NCBI GenBank assembly: GCA_015060205.1
Contig: SUYY01000011.1
Coordinates: forward strand, 1 to 51,687
Source of the DNA: Bacteroidales bacterium
GTDB lineage: Bacteria > Bacteroidota > Bacteroidia > Bacteroidales > UBA932
DNA: 51,687 nt
Reading direction: 5' to 3'
Shown piece by piece: positions 34,057-43,899 of the stretch. The notes beneath the pieces were generated by a model, which had not been told where the DNA came from, made no database searches, and saw only the letters and a list, made by a program, of their open reading frames with translations. Position 1 is the stretch's first letter; the number at the start of each line of letters is the position of its first letter. The position numbers and the translations under genes were made by a program.

Positions 34057-36984
34057 TTAGAAACCGAGTTTCACGCCAAATGAAACCGTGCGGGTGGTAG
34101 GATAAGTCGACATATAGTCGATTCCCGGAGCAAGACCACCGAAATTGACTTCAGGATCGATACCCTTGTAGCCTGTGAAGGTATAGAGGTTAAGTCCTGA
34201 GAGATAGAGTCTGAGGGTCTTGACGATACAGTCAGGCTTGAACTTGAAGTTATAGCCGAATGTAACATTGTCGATCTTCATGAAATCACCGTCCTCGACA
34301 TAGTAACTTACATATGAAGGATTGGTTGAAGCAGTAATGCCGTATTCTCCGCCATATGGTTTTTCGAGGATGGTCTTAGGATAGTTGTATGCCTGACCCT
34401 TCTGCCATGTCTCTCTGAGCATACGGTACTGGTTGAGAATCTGATACATGAACGCTCCACGGAGAGAGAACGAGAGGTCGAATCCCTTGTAAGCCATTGT
34501 CACTGAGAGACCTGCATTGATCTTAGGAATACCGTTACCGATGATCTGACGAGCCTTGTCAGCACCATAGGCACCGCCTTCGCAGATCCATGCTCCGTTC
34601 TTCTTTATGCCTGTACTCTTCCAGCCGTAGAAGTCTCCGACCTGACCGCCTTCCTTGACGAGGTGTGTGGTCTTCTGCACCGGTGCTCCTGTGCTTCCTA
34701 CTTCCATATAGTCTCTCTGATAGTGCTCATTTGAGAGGCTGATGATCTTGTTGGCATTGTATGAAACGTTTCCTGAGATGTTCATGTTGAAGTCACTAGT
34801 CTCGACAACATCTCCTGAGAGTGTGAGTTCGACTCCCCTGTTGGAGATGGAACCTACGTTCGCGTAGATGGTAGATGCGAGATTTGGTGGCATCGGAACA
34901 CTGTAACTGTACAGAAGGTCGTGGGTGTCACGGAGATAGAAATCCAATGATCCGCTGAAGCGCGACCTGAACATCGAGAAGTCCACTCCGAGGTTGTACT
35001 CATGCTTTTCCTCCCATTTCAGGTCAGGGTTCGCTACCGCTGAAGGAGAAATGGTCCAGATATATTTTCCGTCCATCGAAACAGGATTCGAGTAATTGTA
35101 GGTCATCTGTGAAAGATAAGGAGATGACGGCTCCACGCCTGTCACACCATAACTGAACTTGAGTTTGAGTTCATCGAGCCAGTCCACATCCTGCATGAAT
35201 CCTTCCTGGCTTATGCGCCATGCGGCAGATGCCGACCAGAATGCACCCCAACGGTTGTTCGGACCGAACTTGGAAGAACCGTCACCACGGATTGAGAGGG
35301 CTGCGATATATCTTCCGTCATAACTATAGTTCACACGTCCGAAGAACGAGATCAACTTGTTCATGGTACGCTCGGTACTCATTGTCGCTGTTCCGTCCTT
35401 GAGTGCAAGACCGAGTTCCATATTGTTGTACTCGAACTGGTCTGTAGGGAAATCATAGTTGTAACCATGGAAATCCTGATAGTCATAACTGAAGTAACTG
35501 TAACCGGCCACAGCATTCAGGTCATGCTTGCCGAACTGCTTGTTGTAGGAAGCATAGAGTTCACCGTTCCAGGTCTTGCGCAGGCTTGAATTTCTCCATG
35601 CCATACCGTTCTTGCCGGTATTGTCGAAGTCACTTGTTGCGAAGGCTCCGTTGAAATGGAAGAACATCTTCATTCCTCCCACGGCATTCAAGGTAAGGCC
35701 TTCAACGGGAGCATAAGTGATCTTACCTGTCGCTGCAACTTCGTCCCAATTGATGTCCTCACGGAACTCATTCACACATCTTGCCGCGTTCATGACATCG
35801 GCAAATGTCTGATAATCACCGGACTCCTTATAAACAGGAAGTGTAGGATTACAGATGAGGGCCGCAAGATATGCATCTTCCTCAGACACCTGGCTTCCCT
35901 TTGCGTATATGTTGCTGAGGTTGGCGCTTATCTTCAGTTTGTTGTTGAAGAAAGACTGGTTGGTGCCGACAGAGATGTTGAGTTTGTCCAGACCTGAACC
36001 TCTGATGATACCCTGACGGCTGTTGTATGTGATGTTAGCATAGTAGTTGGAGCGTTCGTTTCCACCGTTCATCGAAAGGTTGTGATAGTGGTTGATAGCG
36101 GTACGGAACGCCTCATTGTACCAGTCTGTATCTGCACCTCCGTCAAGCGGTGTGAATGCTCCGCCTGATATTTCCTTGAGGTTGCGGTATTCCTCTGCAG
36201 AGAATGTCTCGATCTTGTTGGAAATGGACTCAACCGATGCATAGCCATGATAGAGGATTGAGTTATTCTCACGCATACCTCTCTTGGTGGTGATGAGGAT
36301 CACACCGTTGTTACCCTGTGTTCCGTAGATTGCCGCAGCAGCACCGTCCTTGAGAACGTCGATAGAAAGGATGTCATCCTGAGTCACGTTATTCATGCTG
36401 CCTCCTGTGATTCCGTCGATGACAATCAGAGGTTCCTGGTTTGCCATGAGTGTAGAGACGCCTCGAAGCATCATCTGCACTCCGCCGCCGTTAGGGTCAC
36501 CGGAATCAGTGCTGACAGACAGACCTGCCACCTTACCCTGAAGCATCTGAAGAGGAGATGCCACTGCACCCTTTACAAACTCTTCACTTCTGACAGATGT
36601 AACAGAATTGGCGAGAGTGCTTCTTCTGATGGTACCGTAACCGATGACGACAGTTCCGTCGATCATGAGATTCTCTTCTTCGAGAACCACTTCCGCCAAC
36701 GAACCTTTTTCCGCCGCCGGAATCTTCTTGTCCGCATAACCGAGACAAGAGAACACGATCACTGCGTCCTTGCCTGCCGAAAAAGTCCATGCGCCGTCCG
36801 CATCGGTAAGGACTCCGTTTGAAGTACCTTCCTCAAGGACAGCGACTCCTGTAAGAGGAGCACCTTTGGAATCAGTAACTTTACCCTTGAGCGTCAGTGT
36901 CTGAGCAGACGCAACTGCAAACGAACACATAAGTGCCACAGCAGCAAGGGCGATGGTCTTACATAAAGTACTTGCTTTAATCAT
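34057..36984 (-). CDS. susC: SusC/RagA-family TonB-dependent transporter (PUL2)
   Basis: This 975-residue outer-membrane importer has a signal peptide (residues 1-27, ending FAVASAQ). A carboxypeptidase-D-like domain (about 30-105) contains KGKVTDSKGAPLTGVAVLEE. It then has TVVIGYGTIRRSTLANSV, the plug with NNGVILITTKRGMRENN, and the barrel to a terminal aromatic (GVKLGF). No STN domain is present, in keeping with regulation by the neighbouring hybrid two-component sensor rather than sigma/anti-sigma. A -7 box at 37039-37032 gives it its own promoter. Confidence 0.95.
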   Translation of the reverse strand: MIKASTLCKTIALAAVALMCSFAVASAQTLTLKGKVTDSKGAPLTGVAVLEEGTSNGVLTDADGAWTFSAGKDAVIVFSCLGYADKKIPAAEKGSLAEVVLEEENLMIDGTVVIGYGTIRRSTLANSVTSVRSEEFVKGAVASPLQMLQGKVAGLSVSTDSGDPNGGGVQMMLRGVSTLMANQEPLIVIDGITGGSMNNVTQDDILSIDVLKDGAAAAIYGTQGNNGVILITTKRGMRENNSILYHGYASVESISNKIETFSAEEYRNLKEISGGAFTPLDGGADTDWYNEAFRTAINHYHNLSMNGGNERSNYYANITYNSRQGIIRGSGLDKLNISVGTNQSFFNNKLKISANLSNIYAKGSQVSEEDAYLAALICNPTLPVYKESGDYQTFADVMNAARCVNEFREDINWDEVAATGKITYAPVEGLTLNAVGGMKMFFHFNGAFATSDFDNTGKNGMAWRNSSLRKTWNGELYASYNKQFGKHDLNAVAGYSYFSYDYQDFHGYNYDFPTDQFEYNNMELGLALKDGTATMSTERTMNKLISFFGRVNYSYDGRYIAALSIRGDGSSKFGPNNRWGAFWSASAAWRISQEGFMQDVDWLDELKLKFSYGVTGVEPSSPYLSQMTYNYSNPVSMDGKYIWTISPSAVANPDLKWEEKHEYNLGVDFSMFRSRFSGSLDFYLRDTHDLLYSYSVPMPPNLASTIYANVGSISNRGVELTLSGDVVETSDFNMNISGNVSYNANKIISLSNEHYQRDYMEVGSTGAPVQKTTHLVKEGGQVGDFYGWKSTGIKKNGAWICEGGAYGADKARQIIGNGIPKINAGLSVTMAYKGFDLSFSLRGAFMYQILNQYRMLRETWQKGQAYNYPKTILEKPYGGEYGITASTNPSYVSYYVEDGDFMKIDNVTFGYNFKFKPDCIVKTLRLYLSGLNLYTFTGYKGIDPEVNFGGLAPGIDYMSTYPTTRTVSFGVKLGF

Positions 36985-37031
36985 AGCATTATTATTTGGT
37001 TAGTTTATCGTTCACATCTGATGTGATATTG

Positions 37032-37039
37032 CAAATTTA
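37032..37039 (-). promoter_or_regulatory. -7 box for the PUL2 SusC operon
   Basis: TAAATTTG on the minus strand (37039-37032) fits TAnnTTTG, 47 bases before the SusC start. The region upstream toward the sensor gene is A/T-rich and is the natural place for the sensor's AraC-type domain to bind. No TTTG was found at -33, as expected for an activator-dependent promoter. Confidence 0.5.
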
Positions 37040-37073
37040 TCCGTGTATGAAAATCAGATGATGGATTATTATA

Positions 37074-40000
37074 TCAATTCTTTGCACTATCCTTTCCCGA
37101 CTGTTCTCTCCACTGCTTTGGCGACTTTCCGAAAATCTTCTTGAAAGCACGGGAGAAATAGTACGGGTCTGAGAAGCCGACTTCATAGGCAATTTCCGAA
37201 ACGGTCTTCTCCGTTTCCGTCAGAATCCTTGCAGCGTACTTGAGTCTTGTACTCTGCACGAACTCGTTTGTGGACTGTCCTGTGAGAGCCTTGAGTTTTC
37301 GGTAGAGGGTAGCCTTGCTCATTCCTATGTTCATGCACAGGTCATCGACCGAAAATTCTGATTCTCCCATATGTTCGAATATGATTTCAACCACCCGCTT
37401 TATAAGTTGGTCATCAGTATTGGATGCGGTTATCTTCACGTTGGACATGTCGATTTCTATCTTGTAACTCTCCCGCATCTTGTAGGCATTCATCAACAGA
37501 TTGCGAAGTTGGAGTTCAAGTATCGAGAAGGAGAAAGGCTTGGTAAGATAGGCGTCTGCTCCCGCGGTATAGCCCTGATATTTATAGTCCTGTTCAGAAA
37601 GTACCGTCATCAGGATCACCTTTATATGACTTGTCTCCACAGAGTTCTTTATATAATGACAAAGTTCGAATCCCGACATTCCTCCCGAGAGCATGACGTC
37701 GGTTATGACCACATCTACCTTGTTTTCATGTATTATCTTGGCCGCGACTTCCCCGCTTTCTGCACTCATCACCATGTATTTCCTGCCGAAATGGTCCATA
37801 AGGAGTTCTCTCATGGAGTGGTCGTCCTCAACAATGAGAACCGCAGTCTCGGCAGCAAATTTTGCATATTCCTCCTTGTCGTACTCTGCATCTATAGCAA
37901 AGGTTTCCGGCTTTCTGATGCTGCCTTCAGCCTTCTTGTATTCATTTTCTTCAGATTCCGCAGAGTTCCCGACACTGTTCCTCAACGGCAGGAAGACCAG
38001 TATTCTGGTGAATCTGCCCTGCTCCGATTCCGCTTTGATGGAGCCGCCATGCAGTTCCACGAGCGAGCGCACATACGAGAGTCCCACTCCTGAAGAGTAC
38101 ATGTCGTACGAACGTCCTGAAAAAAACCTCTCGAAGATATACGGCAGTTTGTCTTCCGGTATACCGCAACCGTTGTCTTCCATGATTATGACCACCGATT
38201 CTCCCTCCACATGCGCCTTGACCTGCACCTTTCCACCGACATCCGTATGCTTATATGCATTCGACAGAAGATTGTCTAAAATCTTTTCCAGTTTACTCTG
38301 GTCCGCTTCCATATGCAGATCCTCCGGGATATCGACATCGAGGGTGATCTTCTTGTTCTCAAAAAGCCATTCATGACGGGAAAGCACGACCTTGACCAAA
38401 GAAGCGATATTTACCTCGCTCACCTTCAGCGAAGCGAACTGCACTTCACGGAAAGCGAGAAGTTCATTGACGAGTCCGAGAAGTTTATCGGCGTTCTTCT
38501 GTATTATGGCGAAGTATTTCTGGGTCATTTCCTGCGGTACACGACCATGGATGAACTGTTCCACAGGTCCTAGTATCAAAGACAGAGGCGTCTTGAACTC
38601 ATGGGATATATTGACAAAGAAACGGAATTTCATCTCGTTGACTTCCTTGTCCTTTTCTCTTGCCACCTTCTCCAGTTCCAGAGCGTGTTTATGCTTGGAT
38701 GCCTGAAGATATATTCTTGTCAGATAGAATATTATGACAAGTATCAGTATCGCAAAACAGAGTTTTGCCACAGCACTCTGCCACCATACCGGAGTTATCC
38801 TGATCTTCAGCGAGGAAACATTGTCGAGAACCACGCCATCATCCATTCCTGCCACCATGAAGGTGTACTTTCCGGGTTTGAGTCCGGTGAAGTCGACCCT
38901 GTGTTTCGAACCCAACTCATGCCAGTTGTCGTCTGCTCCTGTCATCCTGTAGGCGAATGACAGACCTGCCGTATAACCGAATATATTAGGAGAGAACTCT
39001 ATGGCAAAGGAGTTCTGCCAATATTTTAGCCGAAGTTCCTTGATCTCGTTCAGGTCAGAGCGAAGCACGCCGTCCGGAGATATTTCCTGTCGGGAATTGT
39101 TGATGTAGAGATTATTGAAACGGATAGGCCTGTTGAGATCGATTTCCGTCTGCTTGCCGGCGTCGACAATCACCACACCGTTGATGCTTCCGAAATAGAG
39201 TTTGCCATCTAGTTTAGCACATGCATTATAATTGAACCTGTTGGTAGGCAGTCCGTCTGCAATGGTATAGTTTGCAAACGACGTGATAGAGGCGTCGGCA
39301 CGACAGAGACCGGTATTGGTCGAAAGCCATACATTATCGTAATCGTCCTGGAGTATTCCGTATATCGTATTGTCAGGCAATCCTTTGGATTTGTTTATCC
39401 ACTCCGCATCCAAAGTCATCGGATTGATCGCTACGAGTCCTTCCTTTTCAGTTCCCGCCAATATGCGGCCATCGCGCAATTCACAGAGAGTCACGAAATT
39501 GCGTGCCTGCGTCCGGATCTTGACAGGGGTGTAATCATCTGCGACAGACAGACGCCACACTCCCCGTCCATAACAGGCAATCCAGATATCTCCAGCCCTG
39601 TCTTCGTGTATATCCCAGACAAAGGCACCCTCCAGATCCTTATGGGAGAAGAGTTCGAGACGTCCCTTCGAATAGTCATATCTGTAAAGACCGCCAAATT
39701 GGGTACCGACCCACAGATTGCCTCTGCTATCTTGATATACGGCATATATATTATTGGTAGTCAATTCATTGAAAGAAGACCCATCAGGAACAAAACATCT
39801 GAAGGACCTGCTTCCGGCCTTTTTAAGGAAAAGACCACCATAGTATGTTCCCACCCATAGATTGTCATGCGAATCCACACATATCGAATGTATGTTGTCG
39901 CTTGTCATATTGCTGTTGGATGTTGAAATCCTGGAAATATTCCCGTCATCATCGAGAATATATATTCCGTCATTTTCCGTACCTATGTAAAGTTCGGAAC

Positions 40001-41081
40001 CGGCTCTCACAATAGAACTGACCACCTTGCTGTCAGCAGAATATTCCTCCGAGCCGGAAAGGAGGAAACCGAACATGTCGAAATGATGATAAGTGACGTT
40101 CACTCCGCCGAAAAACGTTCCTACCCAAAGATTGTTATCCTCATCACAATAAAGGCTGTAGACCGCGTTGTCATTGAGGCTCCAGATATTGTCCTTTTCA
40201 CTGGTAATGAACTCCGTCCTGTGTCCGAGGATACGTACAAGACCCTGCTCTGTCGCCGCATATATATGCCCGTCTTCATCCTCAACCACGCCACGCACAA
40301 TATCGTTGGGCAGCGTGCCTCTGCTTACGGAATAATGTTCCATCCTACGCTGCGGAACAGAATATCTGTAAAGACCTCCACCGATTGTGGATATGTATAT
40401 ATCGTAATCAGACGACTGGTAAAGGTCTATGACCGGATAATTGTTTCCGGGAAGAATATCTACGGCTATAAATTGATCATCTGTGGAATCCATACGGTAG
40501 ATTCTTCCACCGAATGTTCCAGCCCAGACAGTTTCGCGCGTGTCCTTCATCAGGGTTCTGACATGACCTATCCTCCAGGTCTTCACGCTGCCATCCGGAC
40601 CCATTCTGCTCAGACCTCTGTCCGAGGCAATGTAAAGATTTCCTGACTTGTCCTCCAAAATATCTTCCACCCTTCCACGGTGGAAAGGACTGTCGTTGTC
40701 AAACGAATGGGAAAATTCCCCTGTCACCGGATTATGGCTCCAGATGCCGCCATTAGTGCCGAAAAGGATGAGACCGTCGGAAGTCTCATAGACAAGATTC
40801 ACTCCCGCCACCTCTCCGCCTTTTTCAAAAGGGAATTCATACTCCTCAAATCCGAAACCGTCATATCTGTAGGCACCGTAGATTGTGGAAAACCACATAT
40901 ATCCCTTGCTGTCTTTGGTTATATGCTGGATCCAGGTGTGCTTGAGTCCCTGCTTCTCAGTGATGTGCCTGAACTGCAGATTGGAAGCAGATACAGAAAA
41001 CGCTCCTGAAGCCATGAGACAAGTGACTACGAACATTTTAAACAAGAATGCCGATAAGGATTTATTAAATGCCCCCCCCAT
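37074..41081 (-). CDS. hybrid two-component sensor/regulator (HTCS), PUL2 activator
   Basis: This 1335-residue one-protein two-component system has a signal peptide (about 1-33, ending SVSAS). Two seven-bladed periplasmic propellers with repeated 'GxLWVGT' strands span about 40-670, followed by a Y_Y_Y domain (about 690-760) and a membrane helix near 770-790. The histidine kinase has His827 in NISHEFKTPL and an ATPase domain with EDNGCGIPEDKLPYIFERF. A receiver carries Asp1128 in VVITDVML, and a C-terminal AraC-type HTH has VSEIAYEVGFSDPYYFSRAF. These proteins bind a PUL oligosaccharide in the periplasm and activate the PUL. The start codon is embedded in an 8-base G run (ATG followed by seven G). 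Confidence 0.95.
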   Translation of the reverse strand: MGGAFNKSLSAFLFKMFVVTCLMASGAFSVSASNLQFRHITEKQGLKHTWIQHITKDSKGYMWFSTIYGAYRYDGFGFEEYEFPFEKGGEVAGVNLVYETSDGLILFGTNGGIWSHNPVTGEFSHSFDNDSPFHRGRVEDILEDKSGNLYIASDRGLSRMGPDGSVKTWRIGHVRTLMKDTRETVWAGTFGGRIYRMDSTDDQFIAVDILPGNNYPVIDLYQSSDYDIYISTIGGGLYRYSVPQRRMEHYSVSRGTLPNDIVRGVVEDEDGHIYAATEQGLVRILGHRTEFITSEKDNIWSLNDNAVYSLYCDEDNNLWVGTFFGGVNVTYHHFDMFGFLLSGSEEYSADSKVVSSIVRAGSELYIGTENDGIYILDDDGNISRISTSNSNMTSDNIHSICVDSHDNLWVGTYYGGLFLKKAGSRSFRCFVPDGSSFNELTTNNIYAVYQDSRGNLWVGTQFGGLYRYDYSKGRLELFSHKDLEGAFVWDIHEDRAGDIWIACYGRGVWRLSVADDYTPVKIRTQARNFVTLCELRDGRILAGTEKEGLVAINPMTLDAEWINKSKGLPDNTIYGILQDDYDNVWLSTNTGLCRADASITSFANYTIADGLPTNRFNYNACAKLDGKLYFGSINGVVIVDAGKQTEIDLNRPIRFNNLYINNSRQEISPDGVLRSDLNEIKELRLKYWQNSFAIEFSPNIFGYTAGLSFAYRMTGADDNWHELGSKHRVDFTGLKPGKYTFMVAGMDDGVVLDNVSSLKIRITPVWWQSAVAKLCFAILILVIIFYLTRIYLQASKHKHALELEKVAREKDKEVNEMKFRFFVNISHEFKTPLSLILGPVEQFIHGRVPQEMTQKYFAIIQKNADKLLGLVNELLAFREVQFASLKVSEVNIASLVKVVLSRHEWLFENKKITLDVDIPEDLHMEADQSKLEKILDNLLSNAYKHTDVGGKVQVKAHVEGESVVIIMEDNGCGIPEDKLPYIFERFFSGRSYDMYSSGVGLSYVRSLVELHGGSIKAESEQGRFTRILVFLPLRNSVGNSAESEENEYKKAEGSIRKPETFAIDAEYDKEEYAKFAAETAVLIVEDDHSMRELLMDHFGRKYMVMSAESGEVAAKIIHENKVDVVITDVMLSGGMSGFELCHYIKNSVETSHIKVILMTVLSEQDYKYQGYTAGADAYLTKPFSFSILELQLRNLLMNAYKMRESYKIEIDMSNVKITASNTDDQLIKRVVEIIFEHMGESEFSVDDLCMNIGMSKATLYRKLKALTGQSTNEFVQSTRLKYAARILTETEKTVSEIAYEVGFSDPYYFSRAFKKIFGKSPKQWREQSGKDSAKN
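41072..41079. repeat. homopolymer C8/G8 at the HTCS start codon
   Basis: Eight C on the plus strand give G8 on the coding strand, beginning with the G of the ATG start codon of the PUL2 sensor. A length change would shift the frame after the first codon. The next in-frame ATG is codon 16, inside the signal peptide. Confidence 0.85.
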
Positions 41082-41110
41082 TTGATTTTTCGTTATTTTG
41101 ACGTAAAATT

Positions 41111-41150
41111 ACAAAATCGGGGCTGACCGAACGTCAGCCGGCAGCCCCGA
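41111..41150 (-). terminator. intrinsic terminator after the small PUL2 lipoprotein gene
   Basis: A perfect 9-base stem (TCGGGGCTG at 41117-41125 with CAGCCCCGA at 41142-41150), further paired inside, is followed on the minus strand by ATTTTGT (41116-41110). It lies 23 bases past the stop at 41173. It would separate the GH127/small-lipoprotein pair from the sensor gene downstream. Confidence 0.7.
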
Positions 41151-41172
41151 TAAATCATTGAAGATTCATGAA

Positions 41173-41775
41173 TTACTCTGCGCAAAGTCTTACATTGTCG
41201 AAGTAGAACACCTCGCCACCCTCAGTTGTAACGCCAGCGTCGAAAAGAATCACGAAGTTCTTGTATGCACCGTCAACCATTCCGAAAGTCTCATAGTCAA
41301 ACTCGAGAGTCTCCCACTCGTTAGCCTTTGTAGTAGTAACGTTTGTGATCTCAACTGCACCAACGTCAACGCCTTCGAACTTGAGATAAACAGGACTGTT
41401 CGCCTTAGGGCTGTAAACGTCAACCTTTACGATATATCCGTCCTCAGAGAAGTTAACAAAGTCAACCTCCTCACCGCCGAATGCTGTGCTCCATGAGAAC
41501 TCCCACTGTGCACCTGATGCAGTCACCTTACCTACCTTGTCAGTCTTGTTGATACCTGACTTTGAAGGGTTGTCAGCAATCTCGAATGAAGCACCGCCTG
41601 AACCTGTCCATGTAAGCATACCACCGTTCTCGAAATCATCGAATACGCGTGAAACAACCTCTGTAGGAGTCTGCTCTCCACCGTTGCCACCTTCATTCTT
41701 CTTGTCATCACCGTCTTTAGTGCAAGAAATTGCCATAACTGAGGCCATAGCCATCAAAAAGAAAATCTTTTTCAT
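41173..41775 (-). CDS. small beta-sandwich lipoprotein, stand-alone copy of the PUL2 propeller proteins' N-terminal domain
   Basis: This 200-residue lipoprotein (signal ending SVMAISC, Cys18) has a short Lys/Glu/Gly linker and then one beta-sandwich (about 45-200). Matching stretches are GYIVKVDVYSPKANSPVYLK, TTTKANEWETLEFDYETF, KNFVILFDAGVTTEGGEV and YFDNVRL. These are the same motifs, in the same order, as in residues 55-205 of the three propeller lipoproteins at 27616-32388, so a family of four copies exists in this locus. It is probably a surface carbohydrate-binding protein. It follows the GH127-like gene by 34 bases and precedes a terminator. Binding is inferred. Confidence 0.7.
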   Translation of the reverse strand: MKKIFFLMAMASVMAISCTKDGDDKKNEGGNGGEQTPTEVVSRVFDDFENGGMLTWTGSGGASFEIADNPSKSGINKTDKVGKVTASGAQWEFSWSTAFGGEEVDFVNFSEDGYIVKVDVYSPKANSPVYLKFEGVDVGAVEITNVTTTKANEWETLEFDYETFGMVDGAYKNFVILFDAGVTTEGGEVFYFDNVRLCAE

Positions 41776-41809
41776 AATGTTGTTTTTTATAAAAGGTTAT
41801 TAATAGTTG

Positions 41810-43864
41810 TTATTCTGCTGTATGCTGTCCCTTCATCGGGAACTGAGCAATTCTAAGTGTAGTACATCCGTAAGGGATGAGTTCTATCATCTCCGTTTCA
41901 TCTTCCACCGGAAGTCCGTACATATAGGTATATGGAAGCGGACCTGCCATCTTGTTGTATTCTGTCCAGTTAGTGACTCTGACCGCAGGAGTTGTGATGC
42001 GGATAGGCGCATTCATCTCGTTCCAAGGATTGAGGACATCTCCTTCCGTTCCGCTAAGGTCCACCTTGTAGTGCTCCGGGAATTTCACCTTAGGAGTCTG
42101 GATCAGAGCATAGTTCCATGGAGAAGCAGGAGTCATCTCATAATAATATTCGCCAGAATCTATAGGATTTACAGTATTCTTGACCAGTTTCACATCTGCA
42201 TCGACATGCAGAGCATATACGAGAGGTCCACGCTCCACTGCACGTGACTTTTCCTTCCATACCGAGAGGGTCGTCTCAGGAGTGAACTCAAGTGTAACAA
42301 CGTCTCCAGCCTTCCACTCACGCTCTATCCTTACCAGATTCATTTCGTCCTTTGCCCACTCGACAGGCTCTCCGTTGATCATGATTTCAGACTTGACGCT
42401 CCACTGCGGTATTCTGACCACCAGAGGGAAGGCGCATTCCTCGGAAATTGATTCAAGTCTGATATTGATTGTCTCCTCGAAAGGATATTTGGTATCTTCC
42501 ACGAAATGCACATCCACTCCGTCAGCAACCTTTGCCTTCACGGAACTTGGAGAATAGATGGTAGCGGCAAGACCGCCGTCATCTGTAGCATACCAGAGGT
42601 TCTGTGTGAACTTAGGCCATCCCTGATGCATGTTTGATGTACAGCATGGATATCCGGTGAGCAGACCGAAGCACTGGTCGAGTCCATAATGGTTCACATC
42701 GAAATTGACCGGACGTCTTACCGAATATATCTGGTTGACCTGCTGGAAGTATTGGCGCACCATGTAGTCATCCGATGTCTGTGTAGGGAGTGCATTGAAT
42801 GCGATCTTCTCAATGGTCTCGGCAAAACGAGGGTTTCCGGTGATCTTATACATGGTCTCGAGCGAGAACATATATTCCACTATTGTGCAGAGTTCGGTTC
42901 CCTGAGTCGGGTCGTTGCCGTGGATAGCCTCGTCACCGCTGAACATGCCGGTAGGATATCCGTGATATTTCTCAAGGTCATCCATTGCACACTCAATTGC
43001 ATCGAGATGTTTCTGCTGGCGGTCATACTGATAATATACTATAGGAGTCTTGAAACCCTGTGCAAGGTTCACGCTGTGGATGGTGCCGACTCTTGTGAGT
43101 TTGTCCCTTTCGAGGAACATCTCAGTATAAGGTTCTGTCTGCTGATAGATAAGGTCGCCGAGTTCCAGAAGGAAAGCATCCTTGGTAATGCCGTAGAGCC
43201 AATAGACCGACATAAGGTTGTCGCCGCCACGATAGCGTGCCCAGAAAGTCCAGTTGTCAAGCGGCTGTTCCTTCAGGTTATCAAGTTGATAACGGAAATA
43301 TCTTGTCATCAGGTCAATCACCCTCTGGTCACCTGTCGCGGAATAATACTGCTGAAGTACCTTGAGAACCACCATACGAGGCCACCAGTCCTGGCAGTTG
43401 TCTCTCTGCAGTCCTCTTTCCGGAGTATAATCCTTGTCCGGTCCGAACTGTCCGTTTTCCTTTGAACTTGCAAGCGCCCATTCGATCCAAGGAGTGGTCT
43501 TGGCGATAAGTTTCTCATCTTCCAATATATATGCGAGCGGAAGCAGACCGTCGATCCAATAAGGACCTCTCTCCCACTGGTCACCGTCACCACCAAGCCA
43601 GCCGTTACGCTCGCCCATCACCTGTGGATAGAGTTCGTCCAGATGACCTGTAGCGCCTTCGGCCTGACTGACGAGCATGGTCTTGAGCCATCCCTCAGCC
43701 TTTATGCTTCCAAGAGGAAGTTCTATGAATCTGTTCGGATAAAGAGGCTCCGGATTGTTCGGATAATTAGGATTTGTTACTTTGGATGCGCAGCCTGCAG
43801 TTGCGAGGAGCGCAAAAACAGACACCAAAATAGACAGGTGTCTCAAAATCGTACGGCAGCCCAT
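41810..43864 (-). CDS. GH127-like (DUF1680) beta-L-arabinofuranosidase-type lipoprotein
   Basis: This 684-residue lipoprotein (signal ending LLATAGC, Cys25) has an (alpha/alpha)6 barrel (about 80-430) and C-terminal beta domains. The zinc-thiolate site of characterized GH127 enzymes is preserved: Glu324-x-Cys326 in QGTELCTIVEYM and Cys407-Cys408 in TGYPCCTSNMHQGW. Other barrel motifs are WERGPYWIDGLLPLAYIL and NCQDWWPRMVVLKVLQQYY. GH127 uses a cysteine nucleophile on beta-L-arabinofuranosides, and relatives act on other pectin-type furanosides, so PUL2 may target a plant cell-wall glycan. A -7 box lies at 43907-43900. Confidence 0.8.
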   Translation of the reverse strand: MGCRTILRHLSILVSVFALLATAGCASKVTNPNYPNNPEPLYPNRFIELPLGSIKAEGWLKTMLVSQAEGATGHLDELYPQVMGERNGWLGGDGDQWERGPYWIDGLLPLAYILEDEKLIAKTTPWIEWALASSKENGQFGPDKDYTPERGLQRDNCQDWWPRMVVLKVLQQYYSATGDQRVIDLMTRYFRYQLDNLKEQPLDNWTFWARYRGGDNLMSVYWLYGITKDAFLLELGDLIYQQTEPYTEMFLERDKLTRVGTIHSVNLAQGFKTPIVYYQYDRQQKHLDAIECAMDDLEKYHGYPTGMFSGDEAIHGNDPTQGTELCTIVEYMFSLETMYKITGNPRFAETIEKIAFNALPTQTSDDYMVRQYFQQVNQIYSVRRPVNFDVNHYGLDQCFGLLTGYPCCTSNMHQGWPKFTQNLWYATDDGGLAATIYSPSSVKAKVADGVDVHFVEDTKYPFEETINIRLESISEECAFPLVVRIPQWSVKSEIMINGEPVEWAKDEMNLVRIEREWKAGDVVTLEFTPETTLSVWKEKSRAVERGPLVYALHVDADVKLVKNTVNPIDSGEYYYEMTPASPWNYALIQTPKVKFPEHYKVDLSGTEGDVLNPWNEMNAPIRITTPAVRVTNWTEYNKMAGPLPYTYMYGLPVEDETEMIELIPYGCTTLRIAQFPMKGQHTAE

Positions 43865-43899
43865 TTTGCTCTAGAGTTTTAGTTGTTATTAATCCGGAG

